From Verrucomicrobiales bacterium (lineage in GTDB: Bacteria > Verrucomicrobiota > Verrucomicrobiia > Verrucomicrobiales > DEV007): a DNA stretch of 64,000 bases. The stretch is taken from positions 62,001 to 126,000 of the forward strand of contig JARGNI010000007.1 of the NCBI GenBank assembly GCA_029213195.1, in the 5' to 3' direction. The position numbers and the translations under genes were made by a program. Position 1 is the first letter of the stretch; every line of letters starts with the position of its first letter. This document shows, one piece after another, positions 54,263 to 62,423 of the stretch. The notes below the pieces were generated by a model. The model was given only the letters and a program-made list of their open reading frames with translations, was not told the DNA's origin and searched no databases.

Positions 54263-56401
54263 TCAGTCTTCGGAGGCAAGCTCGGCGGAAGCTTCTTCTC
54301 CCCGCTCGGCCATTGCGGCTTTGCGGCTGAGCTTGACCCGACCGCGTTCGTCGATGCCGATACACTTGGCGTGCACGATATCGCCGACTTTGACGACGTC
54401 TTCCACCTTGTTGACCCGGAAATCAGCCAACTCGGAGATGTGAATCATACCGTCCTTGCCTGGCAGCACTTCCACGAAGGCTCCAAAATTGGTCGTGCTC
54501 ACGACTTTTCCTTCGTAGGTGACACCGACTTCGATCTCGGCACTGACACGCTTCACCAACTCGATGGCACGATTCAAAGCGTCCTCGTTGGCGGCATAGA
54601 TGGAAACCAGTCCGCTGTCATCGATGTTCACATCGGCTCCGGTTTCTGCCTGAATGCCTTTGATGTTCTTACCACCAGGGCCAATCAGCTCTCCGATCTT
54701 CTTCGGATCGATCGTGAGGCTCTCGATCCTTGGAGCGTATTCACTGAGCTCTTTGGGTGCGTTGATCACGCCATTCATGACCTCCAGCACCTCGAAACGA
54801 CCCTTGGTCGCTTTGTCGACACCTTCGAACAGGATGTTCAGAGGGATGCCTCGAAGCTTCAGATCCAGCTGGAAGCCGGTGACCCCCTCGGAAGTTCCAC
54901 AGAGTTTGAAGTCCATGTCGCCGTTGAAGTCCTCGTTCCCGATGATATCCACCATCGTGACGTAACGCTTGAGTTCGTCGCCTTCGAATTCGGTCACGAG
55001 ACCGGAGGAGATTCCTGCAACAGGACGCTTGAGTGGGACACCTGCATCGAGGAGAGCCATCGTTCCTGAGCAAACCGAAGCCATCGAAGTCGAACCATTG
55101 GACTCCATCACCTCACTGGTGACACGAACAGCATAAGGAAAGTCTGCTTCGTCAGGAATAACAGGTTCGATCGACTTCTCGGCGAGAGCACCGTGACCGA
55201 TCTCCCGACGATTCATGCCGCCCATACGTCCCGTTTCTCCAACGGAGAATGGAGGAAAGTTGTAGTGAAGGATGAAGCTCTTGGTGTCTTCTCCCCCTGC
55301 GTAGTTGTCGAGATACTGCCGCTCATCGGCAGGTGCCAATGTAGCGATCGCCAGGGCCTGCGTCTCTCCTCGAGCGAAGAGCGCGGACCCATGCGTCCTT
55401 GGCATAAGGCCGATCTCGCCGGAAAGAGGACGAATCGTGTCGATGTCCCGCCCGTCACAACGCACTCCCTTATCAAGAATGCTGACACGGAAGGCTTTCT
55501 TCTGAAGGTAGTCGAATGCCTGTGAGACGGCGAAATCGTCTGCTTCGGGGTGTTTTGCGAGAATGGCCTCTTCCACCTCTTTGCGGAGCGCAGAAACGGC
55601 GTTTCCTCGCTCAACCTTGCTGGGCTGATTGATCGCTCCTTCGATGCGATCTCCCGCAACTTCGTAGGCGATCTCAAGAAGGTCTTCCTGCACCTCGAGC
55701 AGGGCGGGAACGCGCTTCTCTTTTCCGACACGGCGAGCCAGTTCCTCCTGGGCATCGAGAATCGGCTGAATTGCTTCCTGGGCAAAGGTCAGAGCCTCTT
55801 TGAAACGCTCGTCAGGAACCTCATCGGCTCCCCCCTCGATCATGATCACCTTGTCTCGCAGGCCGGCGTAGACGAGGTCGAGATTGCTCTCTTCTCGCTG
55901 TTCGAAAGTCGGGTTGACCACGAACTCTCCGTTGACCTGGCCGACTCGCACTGCCGCGATCGGTCCAGCGAAAGGGATGTCGGAAACGGCAAGCGCAGCC
56001 GAAGCCCCATTCATGCTGATGATATCGGAATCATGAACGCCATCAGCACTCAACAAGAGGGAGACGATCTGCGTATCATAGAAATAACCCTTGGGGAAAA
56101 GCGGGCGAAGCGGACGATCTGTCATCCGGCAGGTGAGAATCTCTTTCTCAGTAGGCCGGCCTTCTCTCTTGAAGTATCCTCCGGGAAATCGTCCTGCAGC
56201 AGCTGCCTTTTCCTTATACTCGACGGAGAGGGGGAACCAGTCCTGCCCTTCCCTTACTTTCGTCTGGGAAACTGCCGTCACCATGACGATGGTATCCCCC
56301 ACTTGAACCGTGACAGCTCCATCCGCGAGCTTGCCCATTTTGCCGGTTTCGAATTTCATTTCCTGCGCGCCGACCTGGCACGTGATGTTTTCTATACTCA
56401 T
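54263..56401 (-). CDS. pnp: Polyribonucleotide nucleotidyltransferase
   Basis: PNPase, a 3'-5' phosphorolytic exoribonuclease that forms a ring trimer and often joins the degradosome. The 712-residue protein has two RNase PH cores; the second contains the [20 protein letters not shown] segment. They are followed by a KH domain (about 555-615, [16 protein letters not shown]) and an S1 domain (about 620-690, [20 protein letters not shown]). Gene order rpsO-pnp is conserved in many bacteria and is kept here (rpsO 175 bases upstream on the same strand, with a terminator between). Confidence 0.97.
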   Translation of the reverse strand: MSIENITCQVGAQEMKFETGKMGKLADGAVTVQVGDTIVMVTAVSQTKVREGQDWFPLSVEYKEKAAAAGRFPGGYFKREGRPTEKEILTCRMTDRPLRPLFPKGYFYDTQIVSLLLSADGVHDSDIISMNGASAALAVSDIPFAGPIAAVRVGQVNGEFVVNPTFEQREESNLDLVYAGLRDKVIMIEGGADEVPDERFKEALTFAQEAIQPILDAQEELARRVGKEKRVPALLEVQEDLLEIAYEVAGDRIEGAINQPSKVERGNAVSALRKEVEEAILAKHPEADDFAVSQAFDYLQKKAFRVSILDKGVRCDGRDIDTIRPLSGEIGLMPRTHGSALFARGETQALAIATLAPADERQYLDNYAGGEDTKSFILHYNFPPFSVGETGRMGGMNRREIGHGALAEKSIEPVIPDEADFPYAVRVTSEVMESNGSTSMASVCSGTMALLDAGVPLKRPVAGISSGLVTEFEGDELKRYVTMVDIIGNEDFNGDMDFKLCGTSEGVTGFQLDLKLRGIPLNILFEGVDKATKGRFEVLEVMNGVINAPKELSEYAPRIESLTIDPKKIGELIGPGGKNIKGIQAETGADVNIDDSGLVSIYAANEDALNRAIELVKRVSAEIEVGVTYEGKVVSTTNFGAFVEVLPGKDGMIHISELADFRVNKVEDVVKVGDIVHAKCIGIDERGRVKLSRKAAMAERGEEASAELASED

Positions 56402-56543
56402 GTTTTTTTCGGTTGAATAAAATTGGTAGAATCAGTCGGAACGAGATGATCTTCACTCACAACGCAGAGAGGGCTCGTTCCCGATGGGGGTTCTCCAGAA
56501 CAGGAGAGTAGGCAGCGCGACTCGAACGAAGCCGGCAGACACA

Positions 56544-56570
56544 AAAAAAGCACCGAGTCGCCTCGGTGCT
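56544..56570 (-). terminator. Rho-independent terminator between rpsO and pnp
   Basis: On the minus strand GCACCGAG (56563-56570) pairs with CTCGGTGC (56551-56558) around a GCGA loop and is followed by T7 (56550-56544). It starts 7 bases past the rpsO stop and lets rpsO be expressed above pnp. Confidence 0.9.
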
Positions 56571-56576
56571 TCAAAA

Positions 56577-56834
56577 TTATCGACGGAGACCCAAGGTCGA
56601 GATCACCTTTTGGTAACGATCGTGCTGGGTGCGCGCAAGGTAGTCGAGAAGTTTGCGACGACGCGCGACGAGACGAAGGAGTCCTCGACGGGAAGAGAGG
56701 TCCTTCTTGTTGGAGGACATATGCTCCGTGAGCTGGGTGATTCGCTCGGTAAGACGTGCAATTTGCACATCGGCACTTCCCGTGTCACCCTCGTGGAGCT
56801 TGAGCTCCGTTGCTGTATCAGTAGATTCACTCAT
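56577..56834 (-). CDS. rpsO: 30S ribosomal protein S15
   Basis: 85-residue S15, an early 16S rRNA binder at the central domain. [41 protein letters not shown] and RRKLLDYL are the family signatures. ATG at 56834 is preferred; the frame upstream adds unrelated residues. It is divergent from the Lon-domain gene, 168 bases away. Confidence 0.97.
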   Translation of the reverse strand: MSESTDTATELKLHEGDTGSADVQIARLTERITQLTEHMSSNKKDLSSRRGLLRLVARRRKLLDYLARTQHDRYQKVISTLGLRR

Positions 56835-57002
56835 TTTCGGCAGAAATAGCGTCGCCTTGACGCTCGTTGCATTTACTTGTCGTAAAGTGGGCGGAATCAA
56901 TCACAATTCAGTGGGTATGCAATGGAAAAGATGCCATAGAAATCAGTTTTTCAGTAAAAAACGAGGAGACGAGCATCGATCCATTTCGTAAACCTGTGGA
57001 GA

Positions 57003-57638
57003 ATGGAGGAAGAAGAACCAGCCGAAATCCCTGATGCCCTGCCAGTAATGGTCCTGGGTGGCGCTACGCTGTTTCCCCATGGCTACATGCCTCTCTTCAT
57101 TTTTGAGCAGCGATATCGGGATATGCTCTCTTACGCTCTGGAGCGGGAGAGAATGTTTTGTATCGGACATGCCATTCCCGGCATCGACACGGATGATCAC
57201 CCGGATCCAATCTACCCGATGACGACTGTCGGTCTTATCCGGGCCTGCGTCACTCACCCCGACGGCACTTCGCACCTCATGCTCTCTGGACTGCAGAGAG
57301 TGGAAGTTCTTGGCTGGGAGCAGACGGGCCCTTTCCGTATCGCGACGGTTGTACCCCAGCCATCCCGAGTCGACAACCTGACCCGGGTCGCCAACGCAGC
57401 CCTCGAACTGGTCGACCTTTCCAGCCGACTCTGCGGCGAAGGGCAACCCATGTCGGAGCAACTGCGCGAGCATTTGCGTGGCGTCAGTGACCCCGCGGCA
57501 ATTAGTGACGTGGTCGCGCAAACCTTCCTCGCGGATCCCGATCAGCGACAGGCCTTGCTCGACACTTTGGATGTCGAGGATCGCCTACTTCGGCTCATCG
57601 AGCATCTCAGCGAACTCCTCGCGAAGGGCCAGGGATAG
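57003..57638 (+). CDS. Lon-protease N-terminal (substrate-binding) domain protein
   Basis: A 211-residue stand-alone LON-substrate-binding domain protein with no ATPase or protease part. Residues about 14-95 (LPVMVLGGATLFPHGYMPLFIFEQRYRDML and GLIRACVTHPDG) form the beta-rich first half; the second half is helical and ends ELLAKGQG. Such proteins may be adaptors or holdases; the function is not settled. It is followed by amtB 136 bases later, but no shared control is evident. Confidence 0.88.
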   Translation: MEEEEPAEIPDALPVMVLGGATLFPHGYMPLFIFEQRYRDMLSYALERERMFCIGHAIPGIDTDDHPDPIYPMTTVGLIRACVTHPDGTSHLMLSGLQRVEVLGWEQTGPFRIATVVPQPSRVDNLTRVANAALELVDLSSRLCGEGQPMSEQLREHLRGVSDPAAISDVVAQTFLADPDQRQALLDTLDVEDRLLRLIEHLSELLAKGQG

Positions 57639-57699
57639 TCTGCCCCCCATCAACTGGGGCCCAGACACGACACGGTTTCTACACCCGACAGAAATTCCG

Positions 57700-57737
57700 T
57701 TGACGAGCAATCCAGCTCTTTGATAACTAACCGGTTA
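57700..57737 (+). promoter_or_regulatory. Possible amtB promoter and palindrome
   Basis: TTGACG (57700-57705) and TAACTA (57724-57729) are 18 bases apart, a plausible sigma70-type pair. The -10 overlaps a perfect 10-base palindrome TAACCGGTTA (57728-57737), a possible operator. No sigma54 (nitrogen) consensus is seen. Assignment is tentative. Confidence 0.3.
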
Positions 57738-57774
57738 CCCCCTCGTCGGTAGCCGTTCTGGGGGGATTCTATCT

Positions 57775-59073
57775 ATGAAAAACACCCCTACCCCCCTATT
57801 TCTACTGTTCGGTCTCGCCGCTTTCTTCCTGAGTGGCGAAAACGTCTTCGCCCAATCGGAAGGCATCGATTCAGGCGATACGGCCTGGATGCTGACGTCG
57901 ACAGTGCTGGTTTTACTGATGACCCTTCCCGGTCTGGCTCTCTTCTATGGAGGGCTGGTCAGGGCGAAAAACCTGCTCTCGATCCTGATGCATTGCTTTG
58001 CGATCGCCTGTCTCGCATCCGTCCTCTGGGTCGCCTGTCTCTACAGCCTCGCGTTCAAAGGAAGCGGCGCCTGGATTGGAGACCTGAGTGCAGCCTTCCT
58101 CAAAGGAGTGACTGCTGATTCCAACGAAGGATCGATTCCTGAGACTGTTTTCATCATGTTTCAGATGACGTTCGCGATCATTACTCCTGGACTCATCGTA
58201 GGTGCCTTCGTCGAGAGAATGAAATTCTCTGCCGTCATGCTGTTCAGCGGGCTCTGGCTGATCGTCGTCTACGCTCCTGCCGTTCACTGGGTCTGGTCTG
58301 GATCTGGATGGATGTTCAACAATGGGACCATCGATCTCGCCGGCGGAATCGTCGTCCACGCGACTGCAGGCGCTTCCGCGCTGGTACTAGCCAAAATGCT
58401 TGGGCCTCGCACGGGCTTCCCGAAAAAACTCTCGCCTCCTCACAGCCCCGGATTGGTCATGATGGGTGCCGCCCTCCTGTGGGTTGGCTGGTTCGGATTC
58501 AACGCCGGAAGCCAGCTTGCAGCTGGAAACTCTGCGGGAATGACCATGCTCGTCACTCATATTTCAGCGGCCATGGCGTCCCTGACCTGGATGGTGGTTG
58601 AGAAAATCAAGACCGGGAAGCCCGGACTCGTTGGAATCGTCACAGGGATGGTCGCGGGACTGGCTTCCATTACTCCTGCCTCGGGAAATGTAGGCCCCAT
58701 GGGAGCCATGATCATCGGCCTTCTCGCAGGTATCGTCTGCTATTTTGCCTGCGACCTGATCAAAGGAAAACTGGGAATCGATGACAGCCTTGACGTCTTT
58801 GCCGTGCACGGCGTGGGCGGAATCATGGGAACTCTCCTCGTCGCCTTCCTGGGAACCGAAATGTTTGGTGGTCAAGGGATCAACGCGGATTCGGCCCTAA
58901 GCCAATTCTGGCTCCAACTCAAGGGAGTCGGGGTCACCGTGGCCTGGTCCGTCATCGGAACGATTCTCATCGTCTTTCTCTGCAAGAAGACAGTTGGGCT
59001 TCGCATTTCGGAAGAGGAAGAGGAAACCGGCCTCGATATTGCGGAGCACGGAGAGCAAAGCTACTCACTGTAA
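57775..59073 (+). CDS. amtB: Ammonium transporter
   Basis: 432-residue Amt-family inner-membrane channel for ammonium uptake, with a cleavable signal (1-26) and eleven predicted helices. The pore twin histidines are His195 (VVHATAG) and His345 (AVHGVGG), with GWFGFNAGSQLAAGN in between. A short charged C-tail (EEEEETGLDIAEHGEQSYSL) is typical for PII (GlnK) contact, though no glnK gene is beside it. It ends 62 bases before a bidirectional terminator. Confidence 0.96.
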   Translation: MKNTPTPLFLLFGLAAFFLSGENVFAQSEGIDSGDTAWMLTSTVLVLLMTLPGLALFYGGLVRAKNLLSILMHCFAIACLASVLWVACLYSLAFKGSGAWIGDLSAAFLKGVTADSNEGSIPETVFIMFQMTFAIITPGLIVGAFVERMKFSAVMLFSGLWLIVVYAPAVHWVWSGSGWMFNNGTIDLAGGIVVHATAGASALVLAKMLGPRTGFPKKLSPPHSPGLVMMGAALLWVGWFGFNAGSQLAAGNSAGMTMLVTHISAAMASLTWMVVEKIKTGKPGLVGIVTGMVAGLASITPASGNVGPMGAMIIGLLAGIVCYFACDLIKGKLGIDDSLDVFAVHGVGGIMGTLLVAFLGTEMFGGQGINADSALSQFWLQLKGVGVTVAWSVIGTILIVFLCKKTVGLRISEEEEETGLDIAEHGEQSYSL

Positions 59074-59135
59074 TTTTGCTAGGTCCAGGGCTTCGACCCG
59101 AAGCCCGCTGCTCCATAAGGGAAGCGATTCCCCCC

Positions 59136-59178
59136 AAAAAAAAAGCCCCGCCAGACACCACTCTGGACGGGGTTTTTT
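59136..59178. terminator. Bidirectional terminator between amtB and mnmE
   Basis: GCCCCG-CCAGA and TCTGG-A-CGGGG form a strong hairpin with one bulged A and a CACCAC loop, flanked by nine A (59136-59144) and six T (59173-59178). Convergent amtB (+) and mnmE (-) both end towards it. Confidence 0.9.
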
Positions 59179-59333
59179 AAATTCAATGACACCCTTTAGA
59201 CGAACTGCCTCTCGGGTTTATTAGAAATATTCACTCTTTTTTTCAGATTCTAGAGTGGGATGCGGCAAGCAGGATAAAGAAGCTGAAAAAAAGCTGCAGT
59301 ATATTTTTACCCATAAAAGGTAAATACAATAAT

Positions 59334-60686
59334 TTACTTCCCTATGCAGAACGCACTGAAGATCTCCCCTAGAATTTCTTCGATATCTGTTTTCCCGATC
59401 ACATCTCCGATTGATTCCAGGCATTGGCGAAGGTCCATGGCTATGAATTCAGGCGATTCTCCTTGTTCGAGAAGCGCCTTGGCCTGATTCAAGGCTTCGC
59501 GGGCCCTGAGAAGACATGCCTGGTGACGACCGTTGATGGCTGTCAGATTGGCGGTATCCATCCCCTGTTCTTCTGTAATGTACTGAAAAACCTTTTCCCG
59601 AATCAAATCGGCAGCATCCGGTGCGTGACAGGAGAAACGGATTCCCTCTTCCCCTTTCCAATCAGGATGGAGAGGAAGGTCTGATTTGTTCAGAATTCGC
59701 AGCATCCTCGCTCCCTCGGGAGGCTCTACAGCCAGGGCTTCCTCTCGAGATTTGCTCCCATCGGTGACAAAGAGGATCAGCTCCGCGATTGCCATCTGCT
59801 GCCGGCTTCGCTCGATCCCCTCCTTTTCAATCGCACCCGGATTTTCTCGGATCCCCGCGGTATCGATCAGGCGAATGGGAATTCCGTTGAGATTCACGAC
59901 TTCCTCGATCGTATCGCGCGTCGTTCCTGCCGCTTCGTTGACGATTGCTCGTTCGAAGCCGAGGAGCACGTTCAGAAGGCTTGATTTTCCTGCATTGGGC
60001 GCACCACAGATCACTGTCCGCAAGCCCTCTCGGAGAATGCGCCCCTGATCCGCTGTCGCCAGCAACTGATCGATCGACGCTCCAATCGAGGCTGCACGAG
60101 TCCGCAAAGCATCGGAAGACTCCGGATCGATATCCTCTTCCGGAAAATCGATGTAGGCTTCGACGTGGGCAGTCAAGGAAATCAACTCCTCACGAATTTT
60201 CTGCAATGCATCCCCAAGCCGCCCGGAAAGCTGCTCCGTCGCCGCCTTTGCTGCAAGCTCCGTCTGAGCTGAAATGAGGTCCATGATCGCCTCCGCCTGG
60301 GTCAAATCCATTCGCCCATTCAGAAACGCGCGCTGAGAAAACTCACCCGGTAGAGCTGGATCGACCCCCTGAGAGAGAATGCGGCGAAGCACTCGATTGG
60401 TCACTACAACCCCTCCATGGGTCGCTATCTCCACAACGTCCTCCCCGGTAAAGCTTGCAGGCCCACGGAAAAATGTCATCAAAACCTCGTCAATGACCTC
60501 CCCCTGCTCATCGACAATTTTGCCAAAATGCTGCTCTCGTGCGCGCCAATCGGACCGATCCCGTCCCTGGAAGACTGTGCCTACCGCCTCCGCAGCTCGA
60601 GGTCCGCTGACCCGTATCAGCGCAACAGCACCTGTTCCGGGAGGAGTAGCGATCGCAGCAATGGTCGAGGCAGAATAGGAGGACAT
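59334..60686 (-). CDS. mnmE: tRNA modification GTPase MnmE
   Basis: 450-residue GTPase that, with MnmG, adds the carboxymethylaminomethyl group to wobble uridine 34 of some tRNAs. The N-terminal tetrahydrofolate-binding domain, helical middle and inserted G domain (G1 GAPNAGKS, 228-235) are all present, as is the C-terminal FCIGK with the conserved Cys. ATG at 60686 (MSSYSASTIAAIATPPGTG) is preferred over one 12 codons upstream. It is divergent from radC (111 bases). Confidence 0.96.
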   Translation of the reverse strand: MSSYSASTIAAIATPPGTGAVALIRVSGPRAAEAVGTVFQGRDRSDWRAREQHFGKIVDEQGEVIDEVLMTFFRGPASFTGEDVVEIATHGGVVVTNRVLRRILSQGVDPALPGEFSQRAFLNGRMDLTQAEAIMDLISAQTELAAKAATEQLSGRLGDALQKIREELISLTAHVEAYIDFPEEDIDPESSDALRTRAASIGASIDQLLATADQGRILREGLRTVICGAPNAGKSSLLNVLLGFERAIVNEAAGTTRDTIEEVVNLNGIPIRLIDTAGIRENPGAIEKEGIERSRQQMAIAELILFVTDGSKSREEALAVEPPEGARMLRILNKSDLPLHPDWKGEEGIRFSCHAPDAADLIREKVFQYITEEQGMDTANLTAINGRHQACLLRAREALNQAKALLEQGESPEFIAMDLRQCLESIGDVIGKTDIEEILGEIFSAFCIGK

Positions 60687-60797
60687 ACCAAAATGATCCA
60701 TCTTCCCCTTCGAATTCGGCATTCCAAATCTACGACCTACTCAGGGTGCAAATCTCTTTGCGATCGAATCGGAAGAGAAGAAGAATACGTGTAAACC

Positions 60798-61487
60798 ATG
60801 AGAATCAAAGATCTACCCGAAGATGAGCGTCCTCGTGAGAAGATTGCCTCATCCGGCGCCCGCAGCCTCAGCAACGCGGAAATTCTCGCCATTTTCTTTG
60901 GTACAGGCACTCGCGGACGAAGCGCCGTCCAGTTGGGACGGGAGATGATCGCTCATTTTGGAAGCTTGCGGAATCTTTCTCGTGCCAGCGTGCAGGAACT
61001 CCTCGCAGTAGATGGTATCGGACCGGCAAAAGCCTCCCAGCTTGCTGCGGTTTTTGAATTCGGAAGACGACTTTCCAGGGAAACCTACTCCAGCCAGGCC
61101 ATTACCAGCCCAGAGGATGTTTACGATCTCGTCGGCTCGGAAATGCAGCAACTGAACCAGGAGTCTGTCCGAGTAATTCTCCTCAATCATCGCAAGAAAC
61201 TGATCCAGGTCCTCGAAATTTTTGTCGGAACCGGAAACGAGTCCTTCGCAAATCCCTCGGAAATTCTTCGACCCGCGATCAGCCATGCCGCACACTCCTT
61301 GGTCCTGGTTCACAACCACCCCTCTGGAGACCCTTCGCCAAGTCGCGCAGATCACGAAGTGACCAAACGCATGAAGTCCGCCTCCAGCGCAATCGGAATT
61401 GAATTTGTAGACCACATCGTTATTGGTTCTCCTTCGGAGTCATATCACGAACCCTATTTCAGCTTTCGAGAAGCCGGACTTCTTTAA
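60798..61487 (+). CDS. radC: DNA repair protein RadC family (JAMM)
   Basis: 229-residue RadC/YsnA-like protein. An N-terminal helix-hairpin-helix (ELLAVDGIGPAKASQLAA) precedes a JAB1/MPN-like domain with the metal motif HNHPSGDPSPSRAD (His172/His174/Asp185) and an upstream Glu. The repair role first proposed is doubtful; it may be a nuclease or peptidase. The lpxA start follows after 18 bases, so the two are probably co-transcribed. Confidence 0.93.
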   Translation: MRIKDLPEDERPREKIASSGARSLSNAEILAIFFGTGTRGRSAVQLGREMIAHFGSLRNLSRASVQELLAVDGIGPAKASQLAAVFEFGRRLSRETYSSQAITSPEDVYDLVGSEMQQLNQESVRVILLNHRKKLIQVLEIFVGTGNESFANPSEILRPAISHAAHSLVLVHNHPSGDPSPSRADHEVTKRMKSASSAIGIEFVDHIVIGSPSESYHEPYFSFREAGLL

Positions 61488-61505
61488 CCTTCCGAACCGT
61501 TCCGC

Positions 61506-62291
61506 ATGTCCATCCATCCCACTGCTGTCGTCTCGCCCCTTGCCACACTTGGAGAAGAAGTGGTCATAGGCCCCTACGCAATCGTTGATGAAGACGTCAT
61601 CATCGGAGCCAGAACCCGCCTGGATGCTCACGCTCAAGTTCGTCGAGGGAGTGTTGTCGGTGAGGACAACCAAATCGGTTCCGGTGCGATCATTGGTGCA
61701 GACCCTCAGTTTCACGGATTTGACAGCCAATCGAAGACCGCTACACGAGTCGGAAACAAAAACGTGATCCGAGAATATGTGACGATTCATCGGAGCATCG
61801 AAGAGGAAGGCGCCACCCTGCTCGGAGATGAAAACTACCTGATGACGGGTGCTCACCTGGGGCACGACTGCCTCGTCGGAAGTCACAACACCCTGGCCAA
61901 CAACGTCCTGCTGGGAGGCCACGTCGAACTCGCCAATCATTGCTTCCTCGGCGGCGGGGCCGTATTTCATCAGTTCGTACGTATCGGCGACTACGCACTT
62001 GCCCAAGGCTTGGCAGGGATGTCCCTAGACGTTCCTCCCTACACGATCGCAGCGGGAATCAATCAAATCGCCGGAATCAACGCCATCGGCTTGAAACGCG
62101 CTGGATTTGACGGAAACACCCGCAAGGAGATCAAGGAAGCCTTCCGCCTCTTCTACCGAACCGATAGATCCATCGCGGAGGTCCTTTCGGATACCTGCCC
62201 GGAGAGCGAAAGCCCCGCCCTGCGGGCCTTTTTTGATTTTTTACGGAAAAAATCGAAAAAAGGAATCTGTTCGAAGTTTGGGAATCCCTGA
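61506..62291 (+). CDS. lpxA: Acyl-ACP--UDP-N-acetylglucosamine O-acyltransferase
   Basis: First enzyme of lipid A synthesis: adds 3-hydroxyacyl to UDP-GlcNAc. 261 residues of left-handed beta-helix hexapeptide repeats (IGPYAIVDEDVIIGAR, VGSHNTLANNVLLGG) with the catalytic AHLGHDC (His120) and GINAIGLKRAGF, and the SKKGIC tail. Unlike the usual lpxD-fabZ-lpxA-lpxB order, here it sits between radC and lptD. It supports an LPS-bearing outer membrane. Confidence 0.96.
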   Translation: MSIHPTAVVSPLATLGEEVVIGPYAIVDEDVIIGARTRLDAHAQVRRGSVVGEDNQIGSGAIIGADPQFHGFDSQSKTATRVGNKNVIREYVTIHRSIEEEGATLLGDENYLMTGAHLGHDCLVGSHNTLANNVLLGGHVELANHCFLGGGAVFHQFVRIGDYALAQGLAGMSLDVPPYTIAAGINQIAGINAIGLKRAGFDGNTRKEIKEAFRLFYRTDRSIAEVLSDTCPESESPALRAFFDFLRKKSKKGICSKFGNP

Positions 62292-62314
62292 AATTTTGTT
62301 AAGAAAAGTGAAAC

Positions 62315-62350
62315 AACACCCCGGTTTTCCGAACTTTTCGGTGGTGTTTT
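62315..62350 (+). terminator. Weak terminator-like hairpin between lpxA and lptD
   Basis: AACACC-CCG (62315-62323) pairs with CGG-t-GGTGTT (62339-62348, one bulged T), followed by only TT before GG. It could attenuate transcription from lpxA into lptD, but the T tract is poor. Confidence 0.3.
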
Positions 62351-62423
62351 GGCCGTTTGGTAGTAAATCATTTTTGGTAATTTGGCGAAACACAGCCATA
62401 TTATCAGAAGACCGAACGCCGCT